Source of the DNA: Unio delphinus
Taxonomy: Eukaryota; Mollusca; Bivalvia; Unionida; Unionidae
Assembly (NCBI GenBank): GCA_029339505.1
Contig: JAQISU010000081.1
Span: forward strand, 22,035,501-22,099,500
Length of the DNA: 64,000 nt
Direction of reading: 5' to 3'
Shown: in pieces, positions 1 to 13,249 of the stretch
How the letters are laid out: each line of letters starts with the position of its first letter
Numbering within the stretch: the first letter of the stretch is position 1
Translations under genes and position numbers: made by a program
The notes under the pieces: model-generated
Database searches by the model: none
The model's input: only the letters and a program-made list of their open reading frames with translations
Told to the model about the DNA's origin: nothing

Positions 1-1077
1 TTTAAATTAGCACACTCCCTACATGATTCTAGTTTTTCCAATTTTTCTGAATATTTCAACGAGCATCCATCATAGACGACACTGACACATACAAAGATAG
101 GTCTATATAGAAATACTCCAAATGTTGTTTTATCCTATCCTGGTCAGCAAAGCACATGTTTCCACTGAACAAAGTTTTGATATTAGCCAGTAAGATGAAA
201 ATATGACAAAATGCCTCCTAGTGAAACGTTAAGGATTAGAAGAAAGAACAATGAATCACTTCAGATGGCCAGCTTCAGTACATCATCAAAACCCAAACAT
301 ATTTTATATATCAATCTTTATATATCAATCATTGATTCTGAAAACATTTTTTTCCACATTGCCTTCTATTGTGCTGCTGAAACAAACATGATTAAACGTT
401 ATTCTACATATTTTTAACGTGGATAGAGAGGAAGAATAGCCTATGTGACAAAAATCAGGTAAAAATATGTAATTCCATAAAACTGGATATAATCTAGTCA
501 TATTTATTTTCATTTTGTAAAATACAAACGTTATCTGATTGGAACAAATTTATTGAGCAGTGGTTCTTCTCATCTACGTTTTTAACTATTTTGCACTCAA
601 GGTGTTACCAATTATCTCTTTATATAATCCGTTTGCTATTGCTTTTTTGATTTATCGCATGTACTTTTATATTTTTGGTACAGTTTAATGCATTTATTTT
701 TGTCATTGATCAAACCCAATTTTTTCCACATCTGGTCGATCCTTTTATCGTTGTTGTTTTTTAAAAAATGCGCAATGTTTAAGATGATAGCGATTTTAAT
801 TTTTGTAACAGCCCTAAGTATTTCAATAGTTAAATTACCTTTTTGAAAAGAAGCATCCAAATTATTTCAAACTTGCATAAATGCTCCAGCTGTTAAATCT
901 GAGGAAGTCACATCTTTCTCTAACGAAAACGGGGACTTTTCTACACATTTATTACACCCAAAACGTATATCTACTTATTATAATTATTTAAAATTTGCTA
1001 AATATCGTGAACAGTTACTTTGCAGATCAAAAAGACTTTTGTCACACACTGCAGCATTTCAAAGTCACCAATGACTA

Positions 1078-1340
1078 GAGACATTGTTTTCATTATATTG
1101 CAAGTATGCTTCAGAACCTTCAATGTACTTAGAAAGTTTTGCTGTTGAGAAATCCACAAGAGAAATCCACGAACAGATTGATTCTTCTTGATCCTGACCC
1201 TGTTTGAACAATTCCATTGTATCTTTGGATGGATCGTGATAGTATTGCGTAACGTATACCTTTACGATCACTAGATACAAAACAAACCCGTATCGTCCTT
1301 GGGTTGAACACAATGGTTGTGCATTTTGTGTGACATTCAC
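1078..1340 (-). pseudogene. Unrecognised ORF remnant, frameshifted copy
   Basis: The minus strand encodes a peptide ending SEAYLQYNENNVSSHW that is also open in the second copy of block A (58677-58913). Here an insertion of about 10 bases near 1245-1255 (around cgttacgcaa) shifts the frame relative to the other copy, so the first part (MFNPRTIRVCFVSSDRKG) and the last part lie in different frames. No domain was recognised. It could be an exon piece or chance coding in a repeat. Confidence 0.3.
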
Positions 1341-1349
1341 ATCATTTAC

Positions 1350-2270
1350 TCATGGATCTTAAGACAAAAGGGAAACAAGCCCCTATTACCTTACGTAGAA
1401 ATGGAAATTGCAGTCAAAAGGTAATAATAAAACCCCCACAGAACCCATGCTGAGGAAAATCAAAACGAGGAACAATGGAACTAAATTATCAAGACATTCC
1501 CACGGAGATCCACCTAGAAGAAACAGTGAAACGGTCGAGGAAAAACTGAAAAAACAAACAATATATGCAAGAATGGACATATTATTCTCACTCCCACCAA
1601 ACATAGAATACGGCTTTTAGATACAGAAAAAAGAATGTAATGATGATAAAAAGAGCCTTCTTTCTACACGGATTCATGCCCAAATCCTGTTATAAGGATG
1701 CATATACCACCGGAAATGCAATAGGTGATGGAGCACAGGTCGCCCTTCTCCCCCCAAAATTTTTTTTCCAACCAACAAGAAAGAGAGAAATACAAAAGTC
1801 TCCGGATAGAAGAAGCAGCCAAATCCAAACCAAAGGGACCAACAAAAACAGAAATAACAACTAAAACAAAGACAACAACCATTGGGGAAATGTAGAAGTA
1901 ACAACAGAAAACCCAGTCATAGGAGACAAAATGTAAACGTAAGGAAGAAAAAATCCCCAAAACAACTCAGACACATATATAAAAAGACAGCAGAACGTAA
2001 AAGGTACAATAATCAACTACAGAAGCCACATCAATAACAACAGAAGTACTTGAAAAGTTAAATAGAACACTACCACAAACAAAATCAGTAACAACGACAC
2101 TACGGCAAATAATAGCAGATAGAGCAGAAACAACCACAGCAACCACAATGACAGCAAAAGCGCAGGAGACGGAGCCGGAGTTAAATACACCACCACGACC
2201 AGAAAATTCAACAACAAAGACACCATCGCACCAAACAATACGAGAATCTTATACAAGACTCTCTAACCAC
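1350..2270 (+). pseudogene. Zinc-knuckle gag/ORF1-like retroelement remnant (block A copy 1)
   Basis: A-rich plus-strand sequence that translates into Lys/Gln/Asn/Thr-rich pieces in shifting frames, as expected of an old retroelement ORF1 or gag tail. Near 1705-1740 lies a decayed CCHC zinc knuckle: the first Cys is kept (KCNR), the second Cys position is now a TGA, and the His is changed to Arg. The same protein family is recognisable at 58970-60220 and, on the opposite strand, at 13250-13905, where the knuckle is almost complete. Translated pieces include YQDIPTEIHLEETVKRSRKN. It could belong to a LINE ORF1 or a gag gene; no reverse transcriptase lies next to it. Family identity is inference. 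Confidence 0.5.
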
Positions 2271-2292
2271 GAAGCCACCGGATGATTAGTGC
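2266..2292 (-). mobile_element. tRNA-like SINE head at the A/B junction (broken after box A)
   Basis: The reverse complement reads as a tRNA-type box A (GGTTAGAGAG in a GTGG context) preceded by the sequence CACTTTAGGCAC, which is the target-site side shared with 26049 and 62726. Only the first 20-30 bases of the SINE remain; it then joins block A. The same insertion is broken at a different point at 25990-26048 and is far more complete at 62423-62725. Confidence 0.6.
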
Positions 2293-3173
2293 CTAAAGTG
2301 AACATATGTTAAACAGAATTTGCTGAAACTTGATTAACTTTAATTTTTTTGAATGCTTATGATCAGACATATATTTATCTCAGTATAGACACATCGTTGA
2401 CGTAATCGTCTATCAGAGAAAACATATATACGACCGAATTTATTTTATCTACGTCTGATACATTTTACACATAAGAATCTGGTACTAATTTAGCAATGGG
2501 AATTCCAAAAGAAACTTTGTAAAGGACTGAAATTTCAGCAATTAAATAGTCTCCCTGTTTATTTTCAGTTACAAATAGGATATCTATCAAAAGAATAATT
2601 TTACGAAATGTTTAATTTTCGTTGTCAAGAAATAATTTTCGACCAAAACCCATGTATGCTACCAGTATATTGATTCTTCACCAATTTCTAGGTTGGTTCT
2701 TGTTCTTCAATGTAATTAGTATAGTGAGTCCTACAACACAATGTCACATGATTCGGCTCTTATGACGACGCAACTAGCATTCATGTTCGATTATTAGTTT
2801 TTACTTCATCACATATTGAAAGACATTGTTCAATTTTATGAAAATGGTTCTCAATATTTGCTACTAACGTGTGTCATTTAAGCCGTGGATTAAGTGATTG
2901 AAGGTAAGGACATATTTTTGTGTTTTGGCGAAATGGAAAATTTTATGAGAAACTTGCAGGAAAGGATATTCATGCTTGTCAACTAAGTGTTATTTATGTA
3001 GAGTTAAATATATCGAGTTCGAATTAGGATATATCTTACATATATAAAGTGTAGGGAAATATATTTTTTTTTAAAAGCTGCGACACTGATCCAAGTAATC
3101 GAGAAAACACCATTTCTTGAAAAGTTGTAGTTTACATCGTGATATTATTAGTGATGACAATAATGAATGTGTT

Positions 3174-3195
3174 GATGATGATGATGATGATGATG

Positions 3196-3223
<28 letters not shown>
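3174..3223. repeat. Palindromic (GAT)n(ATC)n microsatellite
   Basis: A run of GAT units turns directly into a run of ATC units, so the two halves can pair as one long hairpin. The equivalent place in the other copy of block B (27181-27279) has a different make-up (GAC, ATT, AGT, then ATC units), so this site has been unstable. Confidence 0.9.
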
Positions 3224-3227
<4 letters not shown>

Positions 3228-6200
3228 TCGATTATGAAAAAAATCCAAACAAATAATCATCACTTCCGATTTTATTGAAGCATCTTTTCTTTTTATTGAA
3301 GCATCTTTTCTCTACCAAATTTAGTCATGTGATCAATTGTTCTGATATATAGATAGTCATGCAGACATACATACAGACAATAGTATTGTGGTAGATTACT
3401 ATTCAGGACTTGATATACAAAATAGTGTTTTGGCAAATTACTATTCAGAGCTTGATATCTAATTGTGTTGTAGCCAATTAATAATCAGGGCTTGATATAT
3501 AACGGTGTTCCTTTTATATTCGTTGCATAACAGGAAATTGACATTGTTAAGAGCAATAGATGGAATAAACACTAGACATTGACAAAGTATACAGTTTAAT
3601 TTCTGGAATCTGCCTTTCTAACTTGTAATGACGACGGATTAGGAGTATGTCACTTTGCTTTCTTTCTTAGCAACACTATAAATTCCTGTTCCAAAGTTGA
3701 TGTTCGAATTCCATCCATGCGGCATATGTTGTTGTTGTATACAATTTTATATCGTCTAAAAACTTTACATAATCGGAGTGATACAGTATATCTCCATATC
3801 GCACTGCTTTATACCAAAAGACGCGTGTCTTGAAATAGTTATTGCTTTAAAATGAAATCATCTACTAGCACGCCTATGATGAGATTGGAATGTTATGTCA
3901 TAATCAGCGTTCGTGTCGATGACACGCGCTCAGCTTATAAAAAGTGGTCTGTATTTTTCCATACTACACGGATTCGTACACCATGGGTCTGGAGATATTG
4001 TCGTGTATAAGGAACTATTTTATAAATAACAAATACACCCTCGTATATCAGACGAGTTCGATTTTGTAGATAACTAAACAAGCTGTTTCGTCTATTGGAA
4101 AGCAGAGATAATGAAATCAAAAATGGGAATGTGTTCACAGAGTCAAAAATTAAACTTTCAAAGAAGCAAACGAATGAACATGATATTAACAATGTCCACA
4201 ATAGTAGTGAGATACGCATTATTTGAAAATTCCTTTCTGATGATGTAAACAATTATCTAAGAGAAATAATCTATCATTTTGCAAACAGAATGATTCAGAC
4301 CATAGCTGGTGCTCTGTGGGGAATATAAAAACATATGAAGACAAAGGGTCACCGCATATTCATCATAGGCGTAGCAGTTTTACGTCAAATCACTAAATTC
4401 TAACAAATAATATGGAACTGAAGATTTTGTTAGGAAACTGAGAGCAGGACTGTCCATAAAGCAAAGCAAACGAGGCATCCACCTTGGGCCCCGCGATTTC
4501 AGGAAATCAATTCCGCAATGCATTTTCTTTCTGTGGAGCCCAACTCATTACTATAGCTGCCTTGGGTTCCGCACATCCTAGGGCCGGGCCTGATAAAAAC
4601 ACCAGAGTCAGTAAGGCAAGACGACTAAAGAATCTTATTTCCGCTGACTTTTACACAGCAGCTGATTTGCAATTTTCCCCCGTTTAACTATTTTGATACA
4701 ATGTTAGGGGTAGAAGACTTACCGTACTCTGTTTGATATGGGTCATAGCTGGGGTCCCTCTAGCAGCGAGTATGCAAGTGACAGGGCATAATAAGTGTGT
4801 CTTCTTTAGCTGATAATGAGTAAATATACTCACAATTATGCATTTGTGCATCACGAATTTCCTGACCGTACTTTCTTCCTTGCTTATATTTCGTGTACAT
4901 CTTACAGAGCTGATCCAATAAATCTAGACCATCTCAAGTAGAAAAACAGAATTGAATTGAATCGACAGGAAAACGAAATCCATTCATTACAGACCAAATG
5001 GAAAAGTTGTTTCAATGAACATTCATTTGCAATGTGACTCTAAATTTCAATATTAAGTAGAGCAAAGCGAAAACTTTTAAAAGCTAATGTCGAGCGCGCG
5101 ACGAAGTTCAAAGGTCGAAGCCAGGTAGAAAAACAAAACGAGTACATAATAAAGGGTTGCTGCAATTATTTTGGAAAATATAAATTCGTTTTTTTTCCCT
5201 GGAGTAATACTAAACTTCCTGAACAAATACTCCTTCATATTTTCCCATATGAATGCAGTTACCTATATTTCTTTTTTTTTCTCTATGCGTTGTATACAGA
5301 GACTAAAATGCTTCATTTTGAATGAATCTTAGAGGCAAAACTAAGTATTCAATAAATAAATTACAGCACCTGAATGAGGAAATATCAGCGAGTTTATCTT
5401 AGCAATACTGCTAATATAACAAAAAGAAGACTCGTTCATATTTTCCCATACAAATGCAGTAACCTATAAGTATTGAATTGCTTCATACTGCTTAACGCGT
5501 GTGTCTAAAAATATGGTGTGTTAAGAATCTTTTAATTTGTAGACAAAGAAGGCTCGTTCATGCAGAGGAGCAGAGGTTTTGCTCTATTAGATTTGTGTGT
5601 GCATGAATTAAGCAAGTTTTGTGAGCCATTTGAAGGTATAGATGACTTTCAAGCAAGTAAGCGACAGAACGTCACATTCGCATTGTCCAATAATGACTTT
5701 ACGTACAGGCCTTTGAAATTATATCACTCTAATATATCAAACTGTGATGCGTCAATGGGGCATTAATACTCTCTAAAATATTTAACCATTAGCGACGTAA
5801 GATAAAAGCTAGAAAATATTAATAATCCCCGTTTTCTAAATGAATCATACATGGTTCACGATTTCGTCAAAATCCTCTCTGCTTTTTCTCTCTTTTTCTC
5901 ACATGCGTGAGGGACATAATATGGAGAAATCGGTAAAGTGAGAGAGAAGAATAATATGGGACAGTGATGAAACCATTGAATTTTAATTTGAACTAACACT
6001 GGGTAATCTACAAGAACACAGGTTGTAGTAACGGTTTGGTATACACGTTCCGTTGAATTTAAATACAGTGTTTGCAATATCAGTGATACAAAGTTACAAT
6101 ATCCTGTCGAGATTTATGGCACCTTTCATGACACACACACACATAATGTCATCTCTTCAGTGCTAAGGTTCTTAAAACGGATTATTTAATATTACAATGT

Positions 6201-6410
6201 CCAAAAAGCTGCCCCCATCCCCTCCTCTTTGACTACTAGCTGGTAAGGCAGTGGACTAATCGACCAAGAAACACACTTAAGGATGGACAATTAAAAAGCA
6301 CATTAACTTATAATTTTTAATATAAGCTTATGCATGGATCAAAAACTTTTTCATAATTTAAACTTTTCGATACTTTTTCAAATACTTCAACAACAAAATA
6401 TTAGGTTTCC

Positions 6411-6432
6411 TTAAAAAAAAAAAAAAAAAAAA

Positions 6433-6483
<51 letters not shown>

Positions 6484-6494
6484 AATAAATAAAT
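6411..6494 (+). repeat. Poly(A)/(AAT)n/(AAAT)n microsatellite
   Basis: Twenty or so As followed by AAT and then AAAT units. The counterpart in block B copy 2 is 30492-30581, where the leading poly(A) is missing. Confidence 0.9.
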
Positions 6495-6749
6495 CGTTTG
6501 TCTCGGAACAAATAATCTATACACAGGCAATAAATGAATCGCTCCCAGCTTGAACCTTGATGGTTCCTACTTTTATAATACAAAACAAAAACTTATATAT
6601 CTTGCAATGAGACTCATCATTCAAAAAACTCTGTTCAAATAGAGTTCAAATAGAAATATCATATGTTTACAGAGAGACATATATGGTGAGATTGCATGTC
6701 AATGCAATCAATAAATTCCCTATATTGCGACTAAACGCTAACACTACTT

Positions 6750-6962
6750 CCTGCCGTGTCTTATCTCGAGTAGTTAGGTCAAGACAGTAGTATTAGGGCA
6801 CCGCAACCGTAGAAGGTTTTTTGGTGCAGAGGCAATTCGACTAACGTGCTTATGTCATTACCACGTTACCTGATTTGACTGAGGGGTTCGAATCTGCCCC
6901 CTTTTGGTCGCGAGCTTTTTTACGCTAACCATTGAATCACTCTGGCTCCTCGGCATTATGGG
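6750..6962 (-). mobile_element. tRNA-derived SINE (block B copy 1)
   Basis: Read on the minus strand, a tRNA-like head starts near 6958 with GGAGCCAGAGTGATTCAA and a box A-like TCAATGGTTAGCG, and about 45 bases on has a box B-like GATTCGAACCCC near 6895. A tail of about 130 bases follows. The same element is at 30880-31090 in copy 2, so it was in the ancestor of the duplication. It is not a functional tRNA: the anticodon arm and acceptor pairing are not convincing. Confidence 0.6.
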
Positions 6963-7201
6963 AAGGAATTTTAGGATAATGTTATCAGCAGTATACATTA
7001 CACTCCTTGTCATTTAAAAGAATTAAAAAGGAAAAGCAAACTGTGGATTTTAAGGCAGAACTACGCCTTAGTAAAGGTTTTCTTATTGCCTCAACAAGGT
7101 TTAGTCTAGGGTAGAATATGGATATGTATTTTATTGCTATACAGTTAGATCAACATGATCCGCCATTAAATTAGCCTGTGTAAGCATGTTATCTTTGTTA
7201 T

Positions 7202-7438
7202 TTATCTTACACATAAATACTCGGATTGGCGGCCTAAACCACCCGTCTTCTCGTCATATCGCTGACAATATAAGGCCCTGATAACTGAATTAAATCTCCA
7301 GATATCCCGGTACCAGTCCGACTCCCTGTTCACATATCCCTTTACCTTAAATCTGCATGTAATCCATATTGCCGTTATTGTTATAATTAATATCATTAGT
7401 AGCATTAAAATTGGTAACATAAGCAAACGCAGTGACAT
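7202..7438 (-). CDS. Small single-pass membrane-protein-like ORF, copy 1
   Basis: A 78-codon ORF. Residues about 4-26 are strongly hydrophobic (LLMLPILMLLMILIITITA), followed by a charged stretch with CRFKVKGYVNRESDW and ending in QSEYLCVR. It is kept nearly unchanged in block B copy 2 (31329-31553), with about five replacements in 75 residues, but copy 2 has lost the first ATG. I do not recognise it. It may be the last exon (membrane anchor plus tail) of a host gene caught in the duplication, or chance. Confidence 0.3.
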   Translation of the reverse strand: MSLRLLMLPILMLLMILIITITAIWITCRFKVKGYVNRESDWYRDIWRFNSVIRALYCQRYDEKTGGLGRQSEYLCVR

Positions 7439-7578
7439 GGTCCAGGGAATGTAAATCTATTTTCTCATATATGATGCCAATAATTATTCACCTGTTTGCA
7501 ATCATCTTGAGAATCTAAAAAATCCATAATGCTACATTATCTAGTGCTATTAAGAAACTACAACAAATTTTGCCTAGG

Positions 7579-9472
7579 ATTTTCCTACTGATGTTAAACC
7601 TATGGACAGTTTTAGCAGTACATTTCTCCAAATTCATGGGGACAAGACGAGACGAGACGCAATTACATTGATAACATACACAACACTAAATATATTCCCT
7701 CCCTCTCCCCCACCAAAAATATACGTTTTGTAGCACTATTGACTATTGAATTGGGTTCGTCCTATCTTTAAAAACTTGCACTGTCTCGTTTCCAGTATTA
7801 TGACATGTAAGTCTTTGAAAGGGTGCAGCTTCCGGTTGTATTTGTACTCACGTGCACGGGGTCATAGAATAATTTATTACGATTTCTATTTAATTTTATA
7901 TTAATGATCTGGCGCTTGACACATGTTCAATTAAACAGTATTACCGTATCATAACACAGAATAGAACTACTTGTTGATGCTTTCGCAAACGTCTGTGCGA
8001 CGATTTATTAAGACATAATGAATGGAACTTTTATATTTCCCAATTTGGTTTTAATTTAATTGATATTATAAAGCTAGATTAGGGGATATGTAGTAAATAC
8101 GTATATTTTATTCGAAGTCGATAAGAGAACTCGTTTGATATGGTTCATGAATAATTCTTAATTCAACGGCTTCTATACGTATCTCAAAGCCATATCAAAT
8201 TCATTCTTTCCACCGAATTCGAACAAAACACGTATAAAGTTTCTGTATGTGAAGCCTATGCGACGAGTTGTCATATCGTGATGTATTAAGTGGACGATGC
8301 GTGACTCATTTGCTCAAATGAGTGTTCTCGGACACGTAACATCATGAGTAAAAAGGTTATACATAATAAGCCAGTAGGTATCGACACTATTTTATGTAAG
8401 GCGAAATGGTATATGATTGTGTTGGGTAATTCTTTTATCCAGAAAGAAATATGACTCAAAAGAATTAATGGCTTTGTATAATGTGTAGAAAAACGGAAGA
8501 TACAAGTGTTGGATATAGGCACTTACGGTGCAACTTTTCTTAAGTTGTTCAACCAGACCTCCGCAAGGTTCCGCGAGATTTCTGTCAAATCGCGTATGGT
8601 AACAGGAACTGAGTTTTCATCGTAAGGTGACCAACATTTGCACTGTCAGATACTTTGTAACGATACTTTGTAAAGGCCAACATCTTCTTTGACTGACCAA
8701 AATACGTCTGGTACATTTTCATTTGATTACAAATTGATGCTCAATATCCTTTAAAGTTTGTAATAAGATTTTGGCTTAAATGATTGAAGAATATATGTCT
8801 AGAGTTTAAGATAGCGAGAAATGTTGTAGTTTCGCATCTTCTAAATTAGTAACAGAGATGAAATCTGGATAAACAATAGCCAGAGACTTTCATTACTCAG
8901 TTATCTCCGGATTAGATGAGATTACAAGAAATGTTAATCTAAATAACATTTGGATTAACTCTACTCTTATCCCACTGTAATTTTAAAATACCAACCAATC
9001 TTAGTTTTTAGACTTTTTGTTTTATTGTTTTGCGAGCGATTGAAACTAAACTTTTGGCGTCAGTATTCTGAATACAGCTGATTTTTGTTGTCGGCAATAA
9101 ATGTTTTTCTGTGATTTGAATTTCTTTCATTTTTCTTTAGAACTGCTCTTAGTTTGAATTTTTTCTGATCATAAGATTTACCGATAATTCTACTAATCAA
9201 GAAATTTTAAATTATTTTGAAACCAGAATATACCAGTACTTTTCTCGTGGTCATATCAATAATTGTTTCATTGATGTGAGAAGGCCAAACTAAAGATCTC
9301 AAAATAAAAAAGGAACATATATAAAAATAACTAAATTAAGCACATTTAAATTTGTAAAATATGTTTCAAATCATAATCGTATTGAAGTTTTAAAAATAGT
9401 TATGTGATATTATATTCCCACACAACAATATCTTTCCTTCTTTGTCAAATTATATTGTTATTAATACATTAA
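7579..9472. other. No gene recognised
   Basis: AT-rich sequence after the end of block B. Only short ORFs are present, none with a recognisable domain, and no RNA gene was seen. Confidence 0.6.

Positions 9473-9568
<96 letters not shown>
9473..9568. repeat. (CT)n(TA)n compound microsatellite
   Basis: A CT run of about 50 bases passes directly into a TA run of about 45 bases. Confidence 0.95.
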
Positions 9569-9570
<2 letters not shown>

Positions 9571-10743
9571 ATTCTATGATACAGGCATTCAATCGTTCAT
9601 ACGTATCATTTATTATTATCATTTGCATTGCTATTATTATCTTTTATTAATATTATTGACCTACAAATGAAGTCTATTTCAACTGTGGACAACGATCAAA
9701 ACTTGGTACAATTCACCATACAAATACAAAATGAATGATTTTGAAAATTAAGGAAATTTGAAAATTTAGCTAATGCATCTGTGACAAAAGTCTTCCAAAT
9801 ACACATTGTCAAACACTTGGTTTGACGGCTTTCGTATATACTGATGAAACATTTTGGTAATTAAACTTTTAATTCTCGAATTTATCAATAAAATAACTTT
9901 TATTTATATTTCATTTGGTCAAATGTCACCATGGTAACCTTGGGATACACTATTTTTCAAATGTCAAATACTCTTGTCTACAGTTATCTGCATCCACAAG
10001 TAACATTTGAAACACATTCCATTATTACCTCGTTATTAGAGTTTTCATATTAAATATCGATACTGATTTGTCTGTGCCTTTCATAGCTTTTTCAGGCCTG
10101 AACCTCTTAACGTGCGTACGGCTGCAAAAGGATTTTCACTTGCAACCTGGCATATTTTGCCATATCAAATTTGATTGCTCTTTCGTCTACACTGTTATAT
10201 TTGATTTGTTGAAACTATTGTTCCGCTTGTTCCCATTTCGCATGAGACAGTCAGCAATTTACCTTAAACTTCTTTAGAAATAAAGAAAACAACCAACCAG
10301 GTGTCTGCGACATCAGGGCTGGCATTAAAGAAGACTATTTAAGTATCATATATGTATTTATTATTTAGTTTTTGAAATTATTATGGAGAAATATGGAAAC
10401 GTTTTTGCTTTAAATTTTGCTTTGAATTATCTGCATAATTCATATCCGAACGAAATATACAAACATCAAATGAATATCCTTTGTGTGAACGAATTAAATA
10501 CCTGGCGGACTGTAAACTATCATTCAGTTGAAAGTGGACGTGACGTGTACATATTCGAGTCTTTGTTCAACGTGAAAAACTACAATCTAACAAAAAGCAA
10601 AAGCCTACACTATTGACAGATAATTTAAGCTTACAGTTCTCACAGATAATCTAGGCCAACACTATTCACATATAACCTAAGCCTATAGTATTTCAGATAC
10701 TCTAAGCATATATAATTCTAAGACAATATATGCATATGACTAT
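9569..10743. other. No gene recognised
   Basis: AT-rich. Short ORFs at 10068-10277 and 10383-10616 show no family features. From about 10610 to 10760 a phrase like 'cacagataatctaagcc' recurs several times at about 30-40 bp spacing, a weak degenerate tandem repeat next to the end of the LINE. Confidence 0.5.
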
Positions 10744-12640
10744 TCACAGATAATCGAAGTCAGTGTACGAGCTGATGTATCTAAAATGCAAGAAATATTC
10801 CCGGTCCACTTCCATATCTACCATGAATAATTCGTAGGTGCTGTAGCTCAGCTTCTGTGTAAGTTGCTGGGTAGCATAGTCCCTGATGCTTGTTTCACGC
10901 ACCTTGCTCTTTGTCTTTAGTCGTGCCAGATTGAAACGTTTACCATCTAATCGTGTGTGCATGTATATATCTTCCGTGGACGTCCTAAAAGCATGCTTGA
11001 GCAGGACAGCGATGAAGATGCAGAACAGTGTGGGGGCTAGGACGCAAACCTGTTTCACTTCGCTGCGGATGTTGAAGGGGTCGGACGTTGAGCCATCGTA
11101 CTGCACTGTCTTTAATGGCATCGTCGAAGGCATGGATCATGATTCGTAACTTTGAAGGGCATCCAATCTTCGCCAAGATTGTGAAGAATCCATCTCTGCT
11201 AACCAGATCGTACACCTTGGTGCGGTCTATAAAGGCTAGAAACAAGAGGTTTTGTTATTCTCTTAATTTCTACTGCAGTTGCCTGAGGTGGAATATCACA
11301 TCGATTGTGGAACTCTCTGCACTGAACCCTGAATGAGACTCTTAATACATTCTGGCGGCAAGAGTCTGCAGTATGTTCAGGATGACGAGTCCTAAGACTT
11401 TACCCATGATACTGAGAAGGGATATGCCTCTGTAGTTGTTACAGTCACTTCTTTGGAATTTGTTCTTGTATACGGTTAGGCTGTTGGCGTCACTCATGTC
11501 CTGAGACACTGCACCCTAATCGTAGGACTGGCAGAGGTGGCCGTGCAGGTGTGTAAGCAGCACGCTGAATCCGCACTTTATGAATTCTGCTGAGATGCCG
11601 TCCTTTATTGGGGCTTTATGTAAAGCAGTTTCTCTAAGGCCTTCTTTAGTTCTGCCTCAGTAGGTTTCTCGTCCAGTCCATGAGCGGGTGGTTGTCAATG
11701 GGATTGAGGACATCGTTGGTCACATGGTTCTCTCTGGAGTACAGTTCAGAATAGTATTCCACCCAACGCTCCATCTGATTTTTTTGTAGTGGATGGTATC
11801 GCCTGCGAAAAACTTCAATGGTGCTATCACTTTTTTCGTGGGACTATGCTGTACACAGTCTCTCGAATGTGATCCCATCTCTCTTTGGCACTGCTATAGG
11901 GAGGTTCTAATTAACGTCTTCGAGAGCGTATAAGTGAATTTATCGGCCCTGTCTGGTTAGGCTCGCGTTAATGCATTGTTTACCCGCTTGCTAACATCGG
12001 TTTTTCTTCCTTGGTTGAAGCTTCATTTTACTGCACACCAGCGAGTGGTCAGTGTCGCAGTCAGCGCTATGGAAGGTGCGGGCAAGAAGCATATGCTCCA
12101 TGGCAGACCGTCTAATAATGATCAAATTAAGATGGTACCAGTGTTTGAACCTATGATGCATGCAAGACACTTTATGCTGTAGCTTTGTCTAAAAAATTGA
12201 ATTGGCGATGCTGAGGTCGTGGTACAAGCACATCTCTAGGATTCGCTACCCGTTATCTTTCACCTTCCTAATACAAAACATGCCAAGACGGCAATTACAA
12301 GAGTCATGGTCAGCACCCACCCTAGCATTCAAGGCGGCCAGTAATATCAATATATCTGCCTTGGGAATGTTGTCGATGAGCGAGTTTAATTACGGATTGT
12401 CTGTTAGGGTTTACTCCATTAGCCTTTCCCATGAAAGGGCATAGCCGCAAGGCAGTAAAGGGTTGAAGTCACAGTTTACGTTCTTAATTGGCGATCATCC
12501 AAGGTCAACGAGTCCCATCTGCGAGGCGCGACTGGTTTTGAGGTGCCGGGCTTAGCTAAGCCACTCGCGAAGGTTTGGAGATGAATTTGGATATCAGAGG
12601 CTCTATCAGACACAAGCCATTGAGGGATTTCCAAGGGATA
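10744..12640 (-). pseudogene. Non-LTR retrotransposon (endonuclease plus reverse transcriptase), decayed
   Basis: Read on the minus strand, the order is that of a LINE ORF2. First an apurinic-type endonuclease C-terminal half (near 12400-12020: NARVGADHDS, then SADCDTDHSLVCSK, the conserved GD-N and SDH-type motifs). Then the linker and early RT motifs (NNYRGISLLS near 11430). Then the RT palm: FLAFIDRTKVYDLVSRDGF (11245 onward), VKQVCVLAPTLF and ARLKTKSKVRET (11133 onward). The catalytic FADD block is missing or scrambled after that. At least one frameshift separates 11245-10985 from 11133-10744, and stops are scattered. The best fit is the RTE/BovB-like group often misannotated in animals as 'craniofacial development protein 2-like'; the clade is inference. 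Confidence 0.85.
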
Positions 12641-13216
<576 letters not shown>

Positions 13217-13249
13217 ATTTATTTTTATTATTCAATATTGTATTCTAAA

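Larger units (their letters stand above)
1..2283 (+). repeat. Block A, copy 1 of a long direct duplication
   Basis: This stretch is repeated in the same orientation at about 57259-59880, with the same order of sequence throughout and mostly point differences. The left end cannot be seen because it runs off the window. Relative to the second copy it lacks an insertion of about 280 bp (57362-57640) and stops at about 2270, where the other copy continues for several hundred bases; the break falls at a tRNA-like SINE head next to block B. It contains a minus-strand ORF of unknown meaning and a plus-strand zinc-knuckle coding remnant, listed separately. No intact host gene is seen. Seen directly; the rearrangement history is inference. 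Confidence 0.85.
2284..7578 (+). repeat. Block B, copy 1 of a segmental duplication
   Basis: About 5.3 kb that matches 26049-31702 from end to end in the same orientation, and whose first 0.7 kb also matches 63229-64000. The copies look roughly 95% alike by eye. The match starts at CCTAAAGTGAAC beside a SINE head and stops at about 7578, just after ACAACAAATTTTGC. Copy 1 lacks about 230 bp that copies 2 and 3 carry (around 2775). It holds a palindromic microsatellite, an AAT/AAAT microsatellite, a tRNA-derived SINE and a short membrane-protein-like ORF. No intact gene was recognised in the rest. Confidence 0.9.

Noticed and set aside
1664..2256. Long hydrophobic minus-strand ORFs (also 59288-59841)
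   Set aside because: They are shadows of the A-rich zinc-knuckle remnant on the plus strand; Leu/Val/Phe-rich translation is expected from its complement.
4484..4687. ORF with conserved counterpart in block B copy 2 (28566-28889)
   Set aside because: The shared part is short, the frame ends differ between copies and nothing suggests a protein family; conservation is explained by recent duplication.
6401..6583. 60-codon ORF with long Tyr/Phe runs (and the matching 30438-30717 ORFs)
   Set aside because: It is the translation of the AAT/AAAT microsatellite on the reverse strand.
6880..6960. Functional tRNA gene (also 25990-26048 and 62660-62725)
   Set aside because: Box A/B-like motifs are present but stems do not pair and each lies at the head of a SINE-like element or is truncated.
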